NCBI GenBank assembly: GCA_958451615.1
Contig: CAUDQR010000019.1
Coordinates: 1 to 44,146, forward strand
From: an uncultured Collinsella sp.
GTDB lineage: Bacteria; Actinomycetota; Coriobacteriia; Coriobacteriales; Coriobacteriaceae
Length of the DNA: 44,146 bases
Direction: 5' to 3'
Below, one piece after another: positions 8,186 through 15,837 of the stretch. How positions within the stretch are numbered: position 1 is the stretch's first letter; each line of letters starts with the position of its first letter. Under the pieces are notes generated by a model. It saw only the letters and a program-made list of their open reading frames with translations, did not search any database and had not been told where the DNA came from. Both the position numbers and the translations under genes were made by a program.

Positions 8186-8914
8186 ATGATCTATTACGTC
8201 GAGGACGATGACAACATCAGGGATTTGACGGTCTACGCGCTGCGCAAGCAGGGAATCGAGGCCGAGGGCTTTTCGTGCGATGGCGAGTTTAAAGCTGCCG
8301 TGGCGCGACGGGTGCCCGATGCTGTGCTGCTCGATATCATGCTGCCCGACACCGATGGCTTGGCGATTATGCGCCGCCTGCGTGCCGATCGCCTGACGGC
8401 GACGGTGCCCATCATGATGCTTACCGCCAAGGACACCGAACTCGACAAGGTGATGGCGCTCGATGGCGGTGCCGACGATTACCTGACTAAGCCGTTTTCG
8501 CTCATGGAGCTTGCGAGCCGCTGCCGCGCGCTGCTGCGTCGCGGCGGCATGGTCAAGCAGGCGAGCGATGTGCTCAGCGTGGGCGACATCGTGCTTTCGC
8601 CCAGCCATCGCGAGGTGACCGTTGCCGGCGAGCCGCTTAAGCTCACCCTGCGCGAGTTCGACCTGCTCGAGTACCTCATGCGCAAGCCCGGCGTGGTCTT
8701 TACCCGAGAGTCGTTGCTGCAGAGCGTGTGGGGCTGGGACTTCGACGGCGGTTCGCGCACCGTTGACGTGCACGTGCAGACGCTTCGCCAAAAACTGGGC
8801 GAGCATGCCAGCGCCATCGAGACCGTGCGCGGCGTGGGTTATCGCCTGGCCGAGCCTTCTGCCGGTGATGGTGCCGAAGGCGACGACACCGCGGCCACCG
8901 CATCGGAGGAGTAA
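8186..8914 (+). CDS. phoB: OmpR-family response regulator, probable PhoB/PhoP
   Basis: A 242-aa regulator. The receiver domain has acidic pocket E6-D7-D8, phosphoacceptor D50 (VLLDIMLPD), the TAKD switch segment and K in LTKPFSLME. The winged-helix effector domain ends TVRGVGYRL, followed by a 20-residue acidic, alanine-rich tail that is longer than usual. It lies 64 bp after pstB and 3 bp before the kinase gene. The phosphate role is inferred from this context. The sequence alone shows only the OmpR/PhoB class. Confidence 0.92.
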   Translation: MIYYVEDDDNIRDLTVYALRKQGIEAEGFSCDGEFKAAVARRVPDAVLLDIMLPDTDGLAIMRRLRADRLTATVPIMMLTAKDTELDKVMALDGGADDYLTKPFSLMELASRCRALLRRGGMVKQASDVLSVGDIVLSPSHREVTVAGEPLKLTLREFDLLEYLMRKPGVVFTRESLLQSVWGWDFDGGSRTVDVHVQTLRQKLGEHASAIETVRGVGYRLAEPSAGDGAEGDDTAATASEE

Positions 8915-8917
8915 CCC

Positions 8918-10342
8918 GTGGTCTTCGCCCTCCAGGGAAAACATACGCTGTCGCACCGCGTTTTTGTGACGATCTTTGTCTGCGCCATGGCGGTTATCGT
9001 GGCGTTTACGGTGCTGGGTGCGTTCTTTGTGCAAAACACTTTGGCGGATGCCACGAGTGCCAATCTGGCGCAGGAAACTGAGCTCATTGCTGCCGCCCTC
9101 GACGAGCAGCAGGAGCCCATTCCGTTCTTGCGAAGCCTCGATCGCGAGGATCTTCGTATCACGCTGATCAATAAGGACGGATCTGTTGCCTACGACAACG
9201 AGGCGTCGCCTTCCACACTGCCCAACCATGGCGATCGCCCCGAGGTCATCGAGGCCTTTGAGAGTGGTTCGGGTTCCGCGGAGCGCGCAAGCTCTACACT
9301 CGACGAGATTATGCTGTATCGCGCCGTCACCCTTGATAACGGCCAGGTCGTTCGCTTGGCGCAGGCCCAGCCTGGCGTTGCGGCGATTTTGCTGTCGATG
9401 CTGGCGCCGATGCTGCTTATCGCAGCAGCGGGTGCAGTACTCTCGTTTTTTATGGCGCGCCGTGAGTCCCGTGCCATCATCGCGCCGTTGCAAGAGGTGG
9501 ATTTGGATCACCCACGCCGTAGCTATGAGCACGCCTATGCCGAGATGGTCCCCATGCTTGAGCGTATCGAGTCGCAGCGCCAGGAACTCAAGCGCCAAAT
9601 GGCGGTGCTAGCGGACAACGACCGTATGCGCCGCGAGTTCACGGCGAATATCACTCATGAGCTCAAGACGCCGCTTACGGCGATTTCGGGCTATGCCGAA
9701 CTCATCGCAAATGGCATGGTCGAGGGCGAGGACGACCTGCGCAACTTTGGCGGTCGCATCTATCGTGAGGCGGGCCGCTTGGCAGCACTTGTCAACGACA
9801 TCCTTACGCTGTCTAACTTGGACGAGGCCGAACGTGCAACTGAAGGCGAGGCAGTGCCCATTGGGTCCACGGAGCCTATTGAGCTCTCGCGTGCGATCTA
9901 CGCGGTTGAGCAGCGTCTTGAACAGGTTGCCCGTCAGGCGAATGTGATGATAAGTCATGAGACCAAGCCTGTGGTCATCGAAGGCGTGTCGCGCTTGGTC
10001 GACGAGCTCATCTATAATCTGGCAAGCAACGCCATCCGCTACAATCGGCCCGGCGGTACGGTTACGCTGCAGTGCGGCACCAACGACGAAGGCCATCCGT
10101 TCCTCGCTGCCGCCGACACGGGAATCGGTATCGCGCCTGAAGAACAGGGCAAGGTATTTGAGCGGTTCTATCGCGTGGACAAGAGTAGGTCCAAGGCACG
10201 CGGCGGAACCGGCCTGGGGCTTGCCATTGTCAAGCATGCGGCCCTGTATCATCACGCCACGCTTGATCTGTCGAGCGAGTTGGGCGTGGGAACCACCATT
10301 ACGGTGACGTTTCCCATACAGCAGGACGAGCCATTCGCATAG
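8918..10342 (+). CDS. phoR: Sensor histidine kinase, probable PhoR
   Basis: A 474-aa kinase starting with GTG 3 bp after the regulator stop. A transmembrane segment lies at about residues 15-40. An extracellular domain of about 110 residues follows (IPFLRSLDREDLRITLINKDG, typical of PhoR-type sensors). A second transmembrane segment is at about 150-175, then a linker, and the H-box FTANITHELKTPLTAISGYAEL with H247. N-box (NLASNAIRYN), G1 (DTGIGI) and G2 (GGTGLGLAIVKH) are intact. It probably controls phosphorylation of the upstream PhoB-like regulator. Confidence 0.92.
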   Translation: MVFALQGKHTLSHRVFVTIFVCAMAVIVAFTVLGAFFVQNTLADATSANLAQETELIAAALDEQQEPIPFLRSLDREDLRITLINKDGSVAYDNEASPSTLPNHGDRPEVIEAFESGSGSAERASSTLDEIMLYRAVTLDNGQVVRLAQAQPGVAAILLSMLAPMLLIAAAGAVLSFFMARRESRAIIAPLQEVDLDHPRRSYEHAYAEMVPMLERIESQRQELKRQMAVLADNDRMRREFTANITHELKTPLTAISGYAELIANGMVEGEDDLRNFGGRIYREAGRLAALVNDILTLSNLDEAERATEGEAVPIGSTEPIELSRAIYAVEQRLEQVARQANVMISHETKPVVIEGVSRLVDELIYNLASNAIRYNRPGGTVTLQCGTNDEGHPFLAAADTGIGIAPEEQGKVFERFYRVDKSRSKARGGTGLGLAIVKHAALYHHATLDLSSELGVGTTITVTFPIQQDEPFA

Positions 10343-10367
10343 CGATACAACACAGATATTGATGTAG

Positions 10368-10400
10368 ACGCCGCATTTGACTTTCGGGTGCGGCGTTGTT
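10368..10400 (+). terminator. Terminator after phoR
   Basis: ACGCCGCA (10368-10375) and TGCGGCGT (10389-10396) form an 8-bp stem followed by TGTTG. The T-tract is short, so it may be a modest terminator. Confidence 0.65.
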
Positions 10401-10461
10401 GTGCAATTTTACGATTGCTTCCGACATTTTTACAGGAGAGCCTGTTTCTTATGTATAGAGT

Positions 10462-10490
10462 TTGGTCTCGGTAAAAAGATGCGATAACAT
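10462..10490 (+). promoter_or_regulatory. Candidate promoter of the wzz-kinase-phosphatase operon
   Basis: TTGGTC (10462-10467), a 17-bp spacer and TAACAT (10485-10490), 47 bp before the first gene. A small inverted repeat ACAGG-AGAG-CCTGT lies just upstream (10432-10445) and could be a regulator site. Confidence 0.35.
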
Positions 10491-10537
10491 ACGGACAGTT
10501 TTGTCAATCCGAACTGGGGAAATGAAAGGCAAGCTGC

Positions 10538-11194
10538 ATGACCCTTCTCGAACTGTTCCAGCTGCTGAAGAAGCACCTCAAGCTGGTCATCACCCTTCCG
10601 GTGGTCTGCGCGATCGCCATGGGCATCGTGTCCTTCGTTGCGATGGACAACACCTATACCGCGACGACGAGCATGTACATTCTCGCCAAGACCGACGATA
10701 GCGGTCAGATGAGCTACAACGATCTCTCGGCGAGCCAGATGCTTTCCAACGATATCGCCACGCTGCTGGATAGCGATAGCGTTAAGAGCGGCGCCGCCAA
10801 AGAACTGGGCCTCACCGATTTGGATGACTACAAGGTGTCTGTTTCCTCCGAGACCACCACGCGTGTCATTACGCTTTCGGTTACCGGCACCGATGCCAAG
10901 GAGACGGCTGAGGTCGCAAAGGCCATTGCCAGCTCGGTGAGTACGGTCGCTCAGAACGTCGGCGCTGCCCAGAGCATCAACGTTATCGACGAGGCTAAGA
11001 CCCCCGAAGCCCCCAGCGGCCCCAAGCGCACGCTGTATATTGCCGTCGCGTTCCTCGCCGGTATCTTTATCGCAGTTGCCTATGTCGTTTTGGCGGACAT
11101 GCTCAATACCCGCATCCGCGGTGCCGAAGAGGCAGAAGAGCTCCTGGGTATTCCCGTTGTTGGCCGAATTCCGGCTATGAAAGGTGGTAAATAG
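10538..11194 (+). CDS. Wzz/CapA-type polysaccharide chain-length protein
   Basis: A 218-aa membrane protein with the Wzz layout. It has a short cytoplasmic N-terminus (MTLLELFQLLKKHLK), transmembrane helix 1 at about 16-36 and an extracytoplasmic domain with coiled-coil character. A proline-rich stretch (TPEAPSGPKRT) precedes transmembrane helix 2 at about 170-190, and a short tail ends GIPVVGRIPAMKGGK. In Gram-positive bacteria such proteins activate the separately encoded tyrosine kinase through this tail. The kinase starts 2 bp after this stop. No sugar-polymerising genes are nearby. Confidence 0.9.
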   Translation: MTLLELFQLLKKHLKLVITLPVVCAIAMGIVSFVAMDNTYTATTSMYILAKTDDSGQMSYNDLSASQMLSNDIATLLDSDSVKSGAAKELGLTDLDDYKVSVSSETTTRVITLSVTGTDAKETAEVAKAIASSVSTVAQNVGAAQSINVIDEAKTPEAPSGPKRTLYIAVAFLAGIFIAVAYVVLADMLNTRIRGAEEAEELLGIPVVGRIPAMKGGK

Positions 11195-11196
11195 GC

Positions 11197-11934
11197 ATGG
11201 CTAAGGCAAAGAACACCGATAAGCTCGTTGTGCAGAATGCCGCCAAGACCCTTCTGGCCAACATCCGCTTTGCGAGCGTGGATGACCCCATTCGCACCAT
11301 CACCGTTACCTCCTCGATTCCCAACGAGGGCAAGTCTACGGTTTCCATTAACCTTGCTCAGGCAATCGCCACGAGCGGCAAGTCCGTGCTCCTGGTCGAG
11401 GCCGATATGCGCCGCAGGTCCCTTTCCGATATGCTCGGCGTTCGTTCGCGCGGCGGACTCTATGCGGTCCTTTCCGAGCAGATCTCCATTGACCAGGCAA
11501 TTGTCGAGACGGGTCAGAAGAACTTCTACTTCCTCGATGCCGAGCCGCACATTCCCAATCCTGCCGACATCATCGTCTCCCATCGCTTTGCCAAGCTGGT
11601 CAAGGCGCTGTCTGCTAAGTTCCAGTACGTCATCTTCGATGCTCCTCCGGTCGGCACCTTCATCGATGCTGCCGAGATTGCCAGCCTGACCGACGGCGCG
11701 CTGTTCGTGGTGCGCGAGGACTTTACCAAGCGCGAAGAGGCGCTCAGCGCTATCGCCCAGCTTAAGAAGTCCGAGAAGGTCAAGCTCATCGGTACCGTCA
11801 TGAATTACTGTGAGACCGAGACCAGCGAGTACTACTATTCTTACTACACCAAGGACGGTAAGAAGGTTAAGAAGGGCTCCGACGATCAGGGCACTTCCAA
11901 AAAGGGCATCTTCACCAACCGAGCAAACGTTTAG
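11197..11934 (+). CDS. Capsule-type bacterial tyrosine kinase (CpsD/YwqD/Wzc kinase domain)
   Basis: A 245-aa P-loop BY-kinase. Walker A is SSIPNEGKSTVSINLA, Walker A' is VLLVEADMRR, and Walker B is YVIFDAPPVG. The C-terminal tyrosine cluster SEYYYSYYTK (about residues 208-217) is the expected autophosphorylation site. A lysine-rich tail follows. It is activated by the Wzz-like protein upstream and probably dephosphorylated by the PHP phosphatase downstream. All three genes run in one direction with gaps of 2 and 17 bp. Confidence 0.93.
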   Translation: MAKAKNTDKLVVQNAAKTLLANIRFASVDDPIRTITVTSSIPNEGKSTVSINLAQAIATSGKSVLLVEADMRRRSLSDMLGVRSRGGLYAVLSEQISIDQAIVETGQKNFYFLDAEPHIPNPADIIVSHRFAKLVKALSAKFQYVIFDAPPVGTFIDAAEIASLTDGALFVVREDFTKREEALSAIAQLKKSEKVKLIGTVMNYCETETSEYYYSYYTKDGKKVKKGSDDQGTSKKGIFTNRANV

Positions 11935-11951
11935 TTGATTAAGGCTGACCT

Positions 11952-12602
11952 ATGCGTGACATTCATTGCCATATCTTGCCGGGTGTAGACGACGGCGCCG
12001 CCGATCTCGAAGAGAGCTTGGCGATGCTCGAGGCTGCCAAGCGGGCCGGTGTAACCAGAATCGTTTGCACTCCTCACTGCCGTGATCCCTATTTTGATTA
12101 CGACAAGATGTGGGATGCCTTTGAGCTGCTGCGCGATAACGCTGACGGTTTTCCGCTCCAGATGGGCTTCGAGGTCAACCATCGAAAGCTCGTTGAGCTT
12201 GGTATCGATGCTGCGGATCACTTGCATTTCGATGGGACCAACGAGTTTCTGCTCGAGCTTTCGACTCATGCCGATGCGTATGCGTTTAGAGAGTACGAGA
12301 ACACGATTTACGATTTGCAGTGCCGTGGCTACCAGGTGATCATCGCTCATCCTGAGCGCTATCGTGCGGTTCAAAAGGATGTAAGCGTGGCGGAGCGCCT
12401 GGTCGATATGGGCTGCAAGCTGCAGGCTTCGGCGGACTTTATTGCCGGCGGTCGCTTTGGTCGCGAGAAAAAGCCGGCACAGCGCCTGTTTGATCAGAAC
12501 CTGTACAGCTTCATCGCGAGTGATGCCCATAACGTGGGTCATTACGACTGCCTGGCGAAGGCTCGCGCGAAGTTTAGCGTGCGCGGAGCTCATTTTCGCT
12601 AA
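11952..12602 (+). CDS. PHP-family protein-tyrosine phosphatase (CpsB/YwqE)
   Basis: A 216-aa metal-dependent phosphatase of the PHP fold. The metal-binding motifs are visible: DIHCHILPGVDDGA at the N-terminus, CTPHC near residue 40, AHPERY near 135 and SDAHN near 195. The family removes phosphate from the tyrosine cluster of BY-kinases. Its position as third gene of the operon fits. It is slightly shorter than typical members (about 250 aa), but every motif is present. Confidence 0.92.
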   Translation: MRDIHCHILPGVDDGAADLEESLAMLEAAKRAGVTRIVCTPHCRDPYFDYDKMWDAFELLRDNADGFPLQMGFEVNHRKLVELGIDAADHLHFDGTNEFLLELSTHADAYAFREYENTIYDLQCRGYQVIIAHPERYRAVQKDVSVAERLVDMGCKLQASADFIAGGRFGREKKPAQRLFDQNLYSFIASDAHNVGHYDCLAKARAKFSVRGAHFR

Positions 12603-12641
12603 AATCTGTCCCTAACGTTCGCATTGAATGAAAGGGCAGCC

Positions 12642-13142
12642 ATGGATATCCAACTTAAGACGGGATGCTTTGATGACGCGGCGTTGGTGCGCCGCGTCGT
12701 TTTTATGGACGAGCAGGGCTACGAGAATGAGTTTGACGCTATCGACGAGGATCCGAACTGCATCCATGTGACGCTCTATGTAGACGGTGAGCTTGCCGGT
12801 TGCTCGCGCGTGTTTCCCGAAGAGCTTGAGCGCGCGGCTGACGCAGAGGCTCCGGTGTCGCCGGCGTGCGACTTGGACGAAGGCGTCGCGGCGGGGGAGA
12901 CCTACATTATGGGGCGCGTGGCCGTGCTGCCGAGCATGCGCCGTCGCGGTTTGGCGAGCAAGATTGTCGAGGCCAGTGATACGTGCGCGCGTGATGCCGG
13001 CGCCAAGCTCATTAAGCTGCATGCGCAGGAATACGTGCTGCCGCTCTATGCCAAGGCGGGTTACACGCAGATTGCCCCGGTGGACTACGAAGACGAGGGC
13101 CAGCTCCATGTTTGGATGGCCAAGCGCGTAGATGGCAGATAG
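12642..13142 (+). CDS. GNAT-family N-acetyltransferase
   Basis: A 166-aa acetyltransferase. The acetyl-CoA binding motif A is RVAVLPSMRRRGLASKIV (about residues 90-107). The C-terminal QEYVLPLYAKAGY is motif B. It resembles ElaA/YjcF-like proteins in starting with a conserved FMDEQGYENEFD segment. The ATG at 12642 has GAAAGGG just upstream; a TTG 18 bases earlier is less likely. The substrate is unknown. It follows the phosphatase by 39 bp and may be co-transcribed. Confidence 0.88.
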   Translation: MDIQLKTGCFDDAALVRRVVFMDEQGYENEFDAIDEDPNCIHVTLYVDGELAGCSRVFPEELERAADAEAPVSPACDLDEGVAAGETYIMGRVAVLPSMRRRGLASKIVEASDTCARDAGAKLIKLHAQEYVLPLYAKAGYTQIAPVDYEDEGQLHVWMAKRVDGR

Positions 13143-13185
13143 GGACGTTCCTTTCCTGCCGGCAGTCGGGGACACTCCTTGGCAA
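13143..13185 (+). repeat. REP-like fragment with GGGAC(G/A)(T/C)TCCTT repeats
   Basis: AGGGACGTTCCTT (from 13140) and GGGGACACTCCTT (from 13170) flank the palindrome TGCCGGCA. The same GGGGACGTTCTT core forms the hairpin at 15596-15651. It looks like a degenerate member of a short interspersed palindromic family. That is inference from similarity within the window. Confidence 0.4.
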
Positions 13186-13344
13186 TTGGCGCATCAGAGC
13201 GTTTGGACATACAGTTTTTCGATTCCGTATGTATATATGCGCGCTAATGGGTTATAAAATCTAAGTCTGAACATAGCAGGTCTGCAATGCGGCTCGGGCA
13301 ACCGGGCCGTTTTTGCGGACGGGGGTAGCGCGAAAGGACTGCAC

Positions 13345-15369
13345 ATGCGTCAATTTAAGACCGAGAGCAAAAAACTGCTCGACCTCATGATCAACTCCAT
13401 CTACACCAATAAGGAAATCTTCCTGCGCGAGCTTATCTCCAACGCGAGCGATGCCGTCGACAAGCTCAACTTTAAGAGCCTGCAGGACCCGAGCGTCAAG
13501 CTCGACCAGGGCGACCTGGCTATTCGTGTTTCCTTTGATAAAGATGCCCGTACCATCACCATTTCGGATAACGGTATCGGCATGACCGCCGAGGAGCTCG
13601 AGCGCAATCTGGGCACCATCGCCCATTCCGGCTCCGAGGAGTTTAAGACTGAGAACGCCGAGCAGCAGGGTTCCGATGTCGACATCATCGGTCAGTTTGG
13701 CGTGGGTTTCTACTCCGCCTTTATGGTCGCCAGCCACGTGAAGGTCGTCAGCCGCGCTTATGGCGAGGATACCGCCCACGTTTGGGAGTCCGACGGTCTT
13801 GAGGGCTACACCATCGAGGATGGCGAGCGTGCTGAGCACGGTACCGATGTCATCCTGACGCTGCGCGAGAACGAGAAGCTCGACGCCGACGGCGAGGCCG
13901 AGACCTACGATCGCTTCCTGACCGAGTGGGGCCTCAAGAGCCTGATTCAGCAGTACAGCAACTATGTGCGCTACCCGATTCAGATGATGGTGAGCAAGAG
14001 CCGCCAGAAACCCAAGCCCGAGGACGCCGGCGACGACTACAAGCCCGAGTACGAGGACTACCAGGAGCTCGAGACCATCAACTCCATGACACCGATCTGG
14101 AAGAAACGCAGCTCCGATGTCGAGCAGAAGGACTACGACGAGTTCTACAAGTCCACATTCCACGACTTTGAGGATCCGGCGCGCACCATCAGCTTCCATG
14201 CCGAGGGCACGCTCGAGTACGACGCCCTGCTGTTTGTGCCGGGCCGCGCCCCGTTCGATCTGTACAGCAAGGACTACGAGAAGGGCCTGGCGCTCTACAG
14301 CTCCAACGTCCTGATTATGGAGAAGTGCGACGACCTTCTGCCCGACTACTACAACTTTGTCCGCGGCGTCGTGGATTCCGCCGACGTGTCGCTCAACATC
14401 TCGCGCGAGACGCTGCAGCAGAACCGTCAGCTCAAGGCCATCGCCAAGCGCGTGGAGAAGAAGATTACCGCCGATCTTGAGGATATGCGCGACAACGACC
14501 GCGAGGCCTACGAGAAGTTCTTTGAGAACTTTGGCCGCGGTCTTAAGTACGGCATCTACTCGAGCTATGGTATGAAGGCCGATGAGCTCGCCGACCTGTT
14601 GCTGTTCTGGTCTGCCAGAGAACAGAAGATGATTACCCTGGCCGAGTATGCCAAGGGCATGCCCGAGGATCAGAAGGCAATCTACTATGCCGCCGGCGAT
14701 TCGCGCGAGCGTCTGGCCAAGATGCCCGTCGTGAAGGGCGTGCTCGACCGCGGCTACGATGTACTGCTGCTGACGCAGGACGTGGATGAGTTTACCTTCC
14801 AGGCCATGCGTGAGTACGTGGCTGCCGATATGCCCAAGGTCTACGAGGATGACGCTGCTCGCGAGGCTGCCGAGAAGGCAGTTGCCGATGGTGCCGAGCC
14901 CGAGGTCGAGGATCGTCACCTGGAGCTTAAGAACGTCGCGACCGGCGATCTTGACATGGCGACCGATGACGAGAAGAAGGAGGCCGAGGACGCCACCAAG
15001 GAAAACGAGGACCTCTTTAGCGCTATGAAGGAGGCGCTCGGTGACAAGGTCGAGAAGGTTGCCGTCTCTGCGCGTCTGACTGACGCTCCCGCCTGCATCA
15101 CCACCGAGGGTCCGCTTTCGCTCGAGATGGAGAAGGTGCTTCAGAAGGGTCCTGAGGGCGCGCCCGACGGTATGCCCAAGAGCCAGCGCGTGCTCGAGCT
15201 CAACGCCAAGCACCCGGTCTTCGCCAAGCTCGTCGCTGCCCAGAAGGCCGGCGACGCCGACAAGATCAAGCAGTACTCCGGCCTGCTCTACGATCAGGCC
15301 CTGCTGGTCGAGGGCATCCTCCCCGAGGACCCCGTTGCCTTCGCGGCGGCTGTTTGCAACTTGATGTAG
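13345..15369 (+). CDS. htpG: Chaperone protein HtpG (Hsp90)
   Basis: A 674-aa ATP-dependent cytosolic chaperone. The GHKL ATP-binding domain is intact: NKEIFLRELISNASDAVDKL, DNGIGMT, GTIAHSGS and IGQFGVGFYSAFMVA. The middle domain contains the catalytic-arginine segment SRETLQQNRQLKAIAKRVEKK. The C-terminal dimerisation part ends LYDQALLVEGILPEDP, which matches the family. It is longer than E. coli HtpG (624 aa) because of acidic, lysine-rich linkers around residues 515-560 (DDEKKEAEDATKENED). It is monocistronic, with a 400-bp structured region downstream. Confidence 0.97.
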   Translation: MRQFKTESKKLLDLMINSIYTNKEIFLRELISNASDAVDKLNFKSLQDPSVKLDQGDLAIRVSFDKDARTITISDNGIGMTAEELERNLGTIAHSGSEEFKTENAEQQGSDVDIIGQFGVGFYSAFMVASHVKVVSRAYGEDTAHVWESDGLEGYTIEDGERAEHGTDVILTLRENEKLDADGEAETYDRFLTEWGLKSLIQQYSNYVRYPIQMMVSKSRQKPKPEDAGDDYKPEYEDYQELETINSMTPIWKKRSSDVEQKDYDEFYKSTFHDFEDPARTISFHAEGTLEYDALLFVPGRAPFDLYSKDYEKGLALYSSNVLIMEKCDDLLPDYYNFVRGVVDSADVSLNISRETLQQNRQLKAIAKRVEKKITADLEDMRDNDREAYEKFFENFGRGLKYGIYSSYGMKADELADLLLFWSAREQKMITLAEYAKGMPEDQKAIYYAAGDSRERLAKMPVVKGVLDRGYDVLLLTQDVDEFTFQAMREYVAADMPKVYEDDAAREAAEKAVADGAEPEVEDRHLELKNVATGDLDMATDDEKKEAEDATKENEDLFSAMKEALGDKVEKVAVSARLTDAPACITTEGPLSLEMEKVLQKGPEGAPDGMPKSQRVLELNAKHPVFAKLVAAQKAGDADKIKQYSGLLYDQALLVEGILPEDPVAFAAAVCNLM

Positions 15370-15388
15370 TTAAGTAGTTACGCCTTTG

Positions 15389-15553
15389 GGTCCGCCGTTC
15401 TAACGAACCTATTGGTTCCGTCGTTCTAACGAACGACGGACCGGTCGACGCTGCAAACGCCCCTAAGCGGCAATCTGACGTTCAATCGTCGGTCGCGTAC
15501 CAAAGTACGCTTCCCTCCTCTTTCACGTCACCTTGCTCGCTCAGGGGCGTTTT
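15389..15553 (+). repeat. Structured intergenic element and terminator after htpG
   Basis: GGTCCGCCGTTC (15389-15400) and GAACGACGGACC (15431-15442) pair with one wobble and contain two copies of CCG(C/T)CGTTCTAACGAAC, 26 bp apart. AAACGCCCCT (15455-15464) can pair with AGGGGCGTTT (15543-15552), a terminator-like stem with a 78-base loop. That loop itself contains GCGTAC-CAAA-GTACGC (15495-15510). The long structured loop is unlike an ordinary terminator. I cannot name the element. Confidence 0.5.
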
Positions 15554-15595
15554 CGCTGACTTATGCTCAACCTGCGACGCTTTCGTGGCCCTAAG

Positions 15596-15651
15596 TAGTC
15601 ATCGGGGACGTTCTTGTTTGACTAGTCGTTTAAGAACGTTCCCAATGACTA
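15596..15651 (+). repeat. REP-like 20-bp inverted repeat
   Basis: TAGTCATCGGGGACGTTCTT (15596-15615) and AAGAACGTTCCCAATGACTA (15632-15651) are complementary at 18 of 20 positions. The 16-base centre contains the palindrome GACTAGTC. The GGGGACGTTCTT core resembles the fragments at 13143-13185. Hairpins of this type are often spread by REP-associated tyrosine transposases. None is in the window. Confidence 0.6.
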
Positions 15652-15706
15652 TTCGGATTGCTAATTTGTGCGGGCTGTGGTTTTGTGACCTGCTGAAATT
15701 AAAGAT

Positions 15707-15745
15707 ACTGTACAACTGTACACTAACTCATCTTCGTAGTATATT
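15707..15745 (+). promoter_or_regulatory. Promoter of the yhgE pair with tandem ACTGTACA operator-like repeat
   Basis: Two perfect, abutting copies of ACTGTACA occupy 15707-15714 and 15715-15722. The second supplies a -35 TGTACA (15717-15722), followed by a 17-bp spacer and -10 TATATT (15740-15745). Each copy contains the palindrome TGTACA. A regulator bound here would cover the -35 box, so repression is likely. The regulator is not identified. Confidence 0.6.
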
Positions 15746-15837
15746 GCTACCCGCAAAACTCAGCACCATTGTGCCGCGAGGCACTAAAGCGCCTACGTAC
15801 AATGGTTGTCGATAGTACGATTCGATTCAACGACAGG

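Noticed and set aside
13261..15213. A 650-codon antisense frame over htpG
   Set aside because: Low-complexity Leu/Val/Gly repeats; htpG on the plus strand is certain.
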